Shown here in pieces: positions 48,348 through 49,643 of a DNA stretch of 49,643 nt. The notes beneath the pieces were generated by a model that was not told the DNA's origin, did no database searches, and worked only from the letters and a program-made list of their open reading frames with translations. The stretch comes from JALZDI01 sp965653225 (lineage in GTDB: Bacteria; Actinomycetota; Actinomycetes; Propionibacteriales; Nocardioidaceae), in the NCBI GenBank assembly GCA_965653225.1, contig CBFGZI010000009.1, positions 1-49,643 of the forward strand, in the 5' to 3' direction. The position numbers and the translations under genes are program-made. Numbering within the stretch: position 1 is the first letter of the stretch; every line of letters starts with the position of its first letter.

Positions 48348-48950
48348 TCAGCCGTACGACCACACGCCCGCGCACGCACTCGCCCAGAGCACGCTGGCGA
48401 AGGTGCCGATGATGAACCGCTCGGCCGCCCCGGTCTCGCCCAGCTCCTGGTAGCGGCCGACGCCCTTGACGGCCAGCACGATCGCGACGCCGCCAGGCCA
48501 TCCGGCCGCGAGCGAGGCGAAGATGCCCACGCGCTCGAGCGAGCCGATCCAGGCGCCGCCACGCAGCACTTCGCCGTCGTCATGCTGTTCCGACTCCACG
48601 GGCAGGGGGAACTCATCGGTGTCGGCGGACTCCTCTGACTCGCCGGGCTCGGTGGCCGCACCGACCCGCTCGAGGACCGGCTGGCGGTCGGCCACGCTGA
48701 GCACGGCGACGGCCACCGGCCCGCCACCGGCCACCGCAAGGGCGCCGAGCAGCACCAGCAGGACGCGCGAGCCCGCCGGACCCCAGACACCGGTCGGACC
48801 GGCGACCAGCACGAGCACGGCCAGCAGGGTGAGGGCGACCGCCATCGCCGCCGTCAGCACCTGCTGCTGCCGGGTGCCCGCCTCGGCCCGCCAGCCCGCG
48901 CCGGCCAGGCCGATCGCTAGCACGGCCAGCACCGCCGCGAGCGCGGTCAC
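48348..48950 (-). CDS. membrane protein, unknown
   Basis: A 200-residue protein with about four to five hydrophobic segments: ALAAVLAVLAIGLAGAGW (2-20), VLTAAMAVALTLLAVLVLVAG (about 31-51), VLLVLLGALAVAGGGPVAVAVL (about 63-84) and two near the C-terminus around an acidic loop (EPGESEESADTDEFPLPVESEQHDDGE-type, about 101-127). Its start overlaps the stop of the SatD-like gene by 4 bases, so they act together. Not recognised. Confidence 0.75.
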   Translation of the reverse strand: MTALAAVLAVLAIGLAGAGWRAEAGTRQQQVLTAAMAVALTLLAVLVLVAGPTGVWGPAGSRVLLVLLGALAVAGGGPVAVAVLSVADRQPVLERVGAATEPGESEESADTDEFPLPVESEQHDDGEVLRGGAWIGSLERVGIFASLAAGWPGGVAIVLAVKGVGRYQELGETGAAERFIIGTFASVLWASACAGVWSYG

Positions 48951-49549
48951 CGGTCCCCCTCCCGGTCGGCCTCAGCGAGGAGGTAGGCGAGCAGGTCGCG
49001 TGCGCGCTGCTCCTCGACCACACCGGCGGCCTGGACGCGCTGGCTCACCGCCGAGGCGCTGATGTCCAGCGTCTCGGCGATGTCGACGCGCGTGCGGCCC
49101 TGTGCCAGCAAGTCGGCGACCTCCCATCCGCGTGCGCTGCGTCGGCCGAGGACGGCGGCCAGCAGCCAGAGCACGGTCTCGACGTGCTCGGCACGGTAGT
49201 CGTCCTCACCGACAACACTGACCCGGTGCGGCGCGGTCTTGGCGCGGTTGACCGCCTGCCGGGCGCGCAGGAACGCCGGGCCCCGCCCGGCCCGGGTGGA
49301 GTCGGGCAGCGGCTCGTCCACCGGCCCGATGCCGAGCCCGACGTGCCAACCCCCGCTGCGCAGCAGCCCGGTCACGATGTCGACGACCACCCGCGGGTCG
49401 GCGACCACGCCCTGGGCCTCGTCGCCCGCCGTGCGCTCGAATGACCGGTGCACGCCCTCGCGGATGCCGTCGAGCCGCCCGAGCAGCGCCTCCACCTCGT
49501 CGGCGCGGCGCCGGCTGAAGCGCTGGTCGAGCGTGAGCACGAAGACCAC
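48947..49549 (-). CDS. SatD-like / helix-turn-helix DNA-binding protein
   Basis: A 200-residue protein resembling the SatD family. The N-terminus, VFVLTLDQRFSRRRADEVEALLGRL, and central LGIGPVDEPLPDSTRAGRGPAFLRARQAVNRAK form the SatD-type domain; the C-terminus has a Sigma70-r4-like helix-turn-helix, LLAQGRTRVDIAETLDISASAVSQRVQAAG. GTG 49549 has GAGGAGG 7 nt upstream. It is in one operon with the membrane protein. Likely a regulator; target unknown, possibly its own promoter. Confidence 0.8.
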   Translation of the reverse strand: MVFVLTLDQRFSRRRADEVEALLGRLDGIREGVHRSFERTAGDEAQGVVADPRVVVDIVTGLLRSGGWHVGLGIGPVDEPLPDSTRAGRGPAFLRARQAVNRAKTAPHRVSVVGEDDYRAEHVETVLWLLAAVLGRRSARGWEVADLLAQGRTRVDIAETLDISASAVSQRVQAAGVVEEQRARDLLAYLLAEADREGDR

Positions 49550-49573
49550 GACCCAACCTCCTCAAGGTATCCG

Positions 49574-49623
49574 CCTTCACTTCCCGAATTGAAGGCTACA
49601 GTCTTGATATCAGGATGTGAAGG
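49574..49623 (-). promoter_or_regulatory. promoter and TGAAGG-type repeats of the SatD-like gene
   Basis: Minus strand TTCACA (49616-49621), 17 bases, TAGCCT (49593-49598). TGAAGG occurs at 49590 and 49618 and its complement CCTTCA at 49574, giving a 6-10-6 inverted repeat over the -10: a possible autoregulatory operator. Confidence 0.45.
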
Positions 49624-49643
49624 TCTGTGCCTTGAGTCAGTAT

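Overview
The window is very GC-rich, uses many GTG starts and ATGA stop/start overlaps, and carries an F420-pathway cofC, a lysine-tailed HU protein, a CPBP-type membrane protease and the typical actinobacterial ilvB-ilvN-ilvC-serA / leuB-ilvE order. It is bacterial chromosome from an actinobacterium. A Nocardioidaceae-like (Propionibacteriales) host is my inference, not something the sequence proves.

Layout. 1-1155: a PLP trans-sulfuration enzyme. 1156-2116: a non-coding, repeat-bearing stretch with short palindromes and a 15-bp minisatellite abutting gpsA. 2117-5524: gpsA and plsC (minus), cofC and a small OB-fold-like gene (plus), a bidirectional terminator, and a histone-tailed HU gene (minus). 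5684-8493: leuC-leuD, divergent from an IclR-type regulator around a short palindromic operator. 8799-20534: eight tightly coupled genes (epimerase, two glycosyltransferases, one ABC exporter half-transporter, four APH-fold kinase-like proteins). This is the most unusual part of the window. 20749-23928: a DUF4188 gene and a MerR regulator that share a perfect 46-bp palindrome, then an alkylation-repair pair (ogt, Ada/AraC/AlkA fusion). 24044-27853: tRNA-Glu, tRNA-Gln, a CPBP protease, gltX and an FAH-family hydrolase. 27908-30193: a conserved actinobacterial protein, a small membrane protein, and a SnoaL-like protein under a KstR-like site. 30157-34803: cimA with an isoleucine attenuator, a hypothetical gene and an Aquifex-type aconitase. 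34807-41402: a Ser/Thr kinase, ilvE, leuB, a 40-codon gene with a long structured leader, a methyltransferase and serA. 41703-47084: ilvC, ilvN, ilvB with a Leu/Leu/Val/Ile attenuator, and ilvD. 47169-49549: an Asp-box (BNR) protein, a membrane protein and a SatD-like helix-turn-helix protein.

How it works together. Most of the branched-chain amino acid pathway is here: cimA makes citramalate for isoleucine, ilvBN/ilvC/ilvD are the common steps, leuCD/leuB serve leucine, and ilvE transaminates. leuA is absent from the window. Control looks layered: an IclR-type regulator at leuCD, and ribosome-mediated attenuators upstream of cimA (leader with Ile-Ile-Ile) and ilvB (leader with Leu-Leu-Val-Ile). 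Many single genes carry a TANNNT-like -10 box ending 6-8 nt before the start codon, which suggests widespread leaderless transcription.

The best candidate for a new system is the 8.8-20.5 kb cluster. Its four kinase-like proteins share an extra degenerate N-lobe repeat, and all five of their catalytic loops carry Gln or His in place of the usual Mg-binding Asn. One of the five C-lobes also lacks the catalytic Asp. With the glycosyltransferases, epimerase and exporter they look like a pathway that builds, modifies and exports an unidentified glycosylated product.
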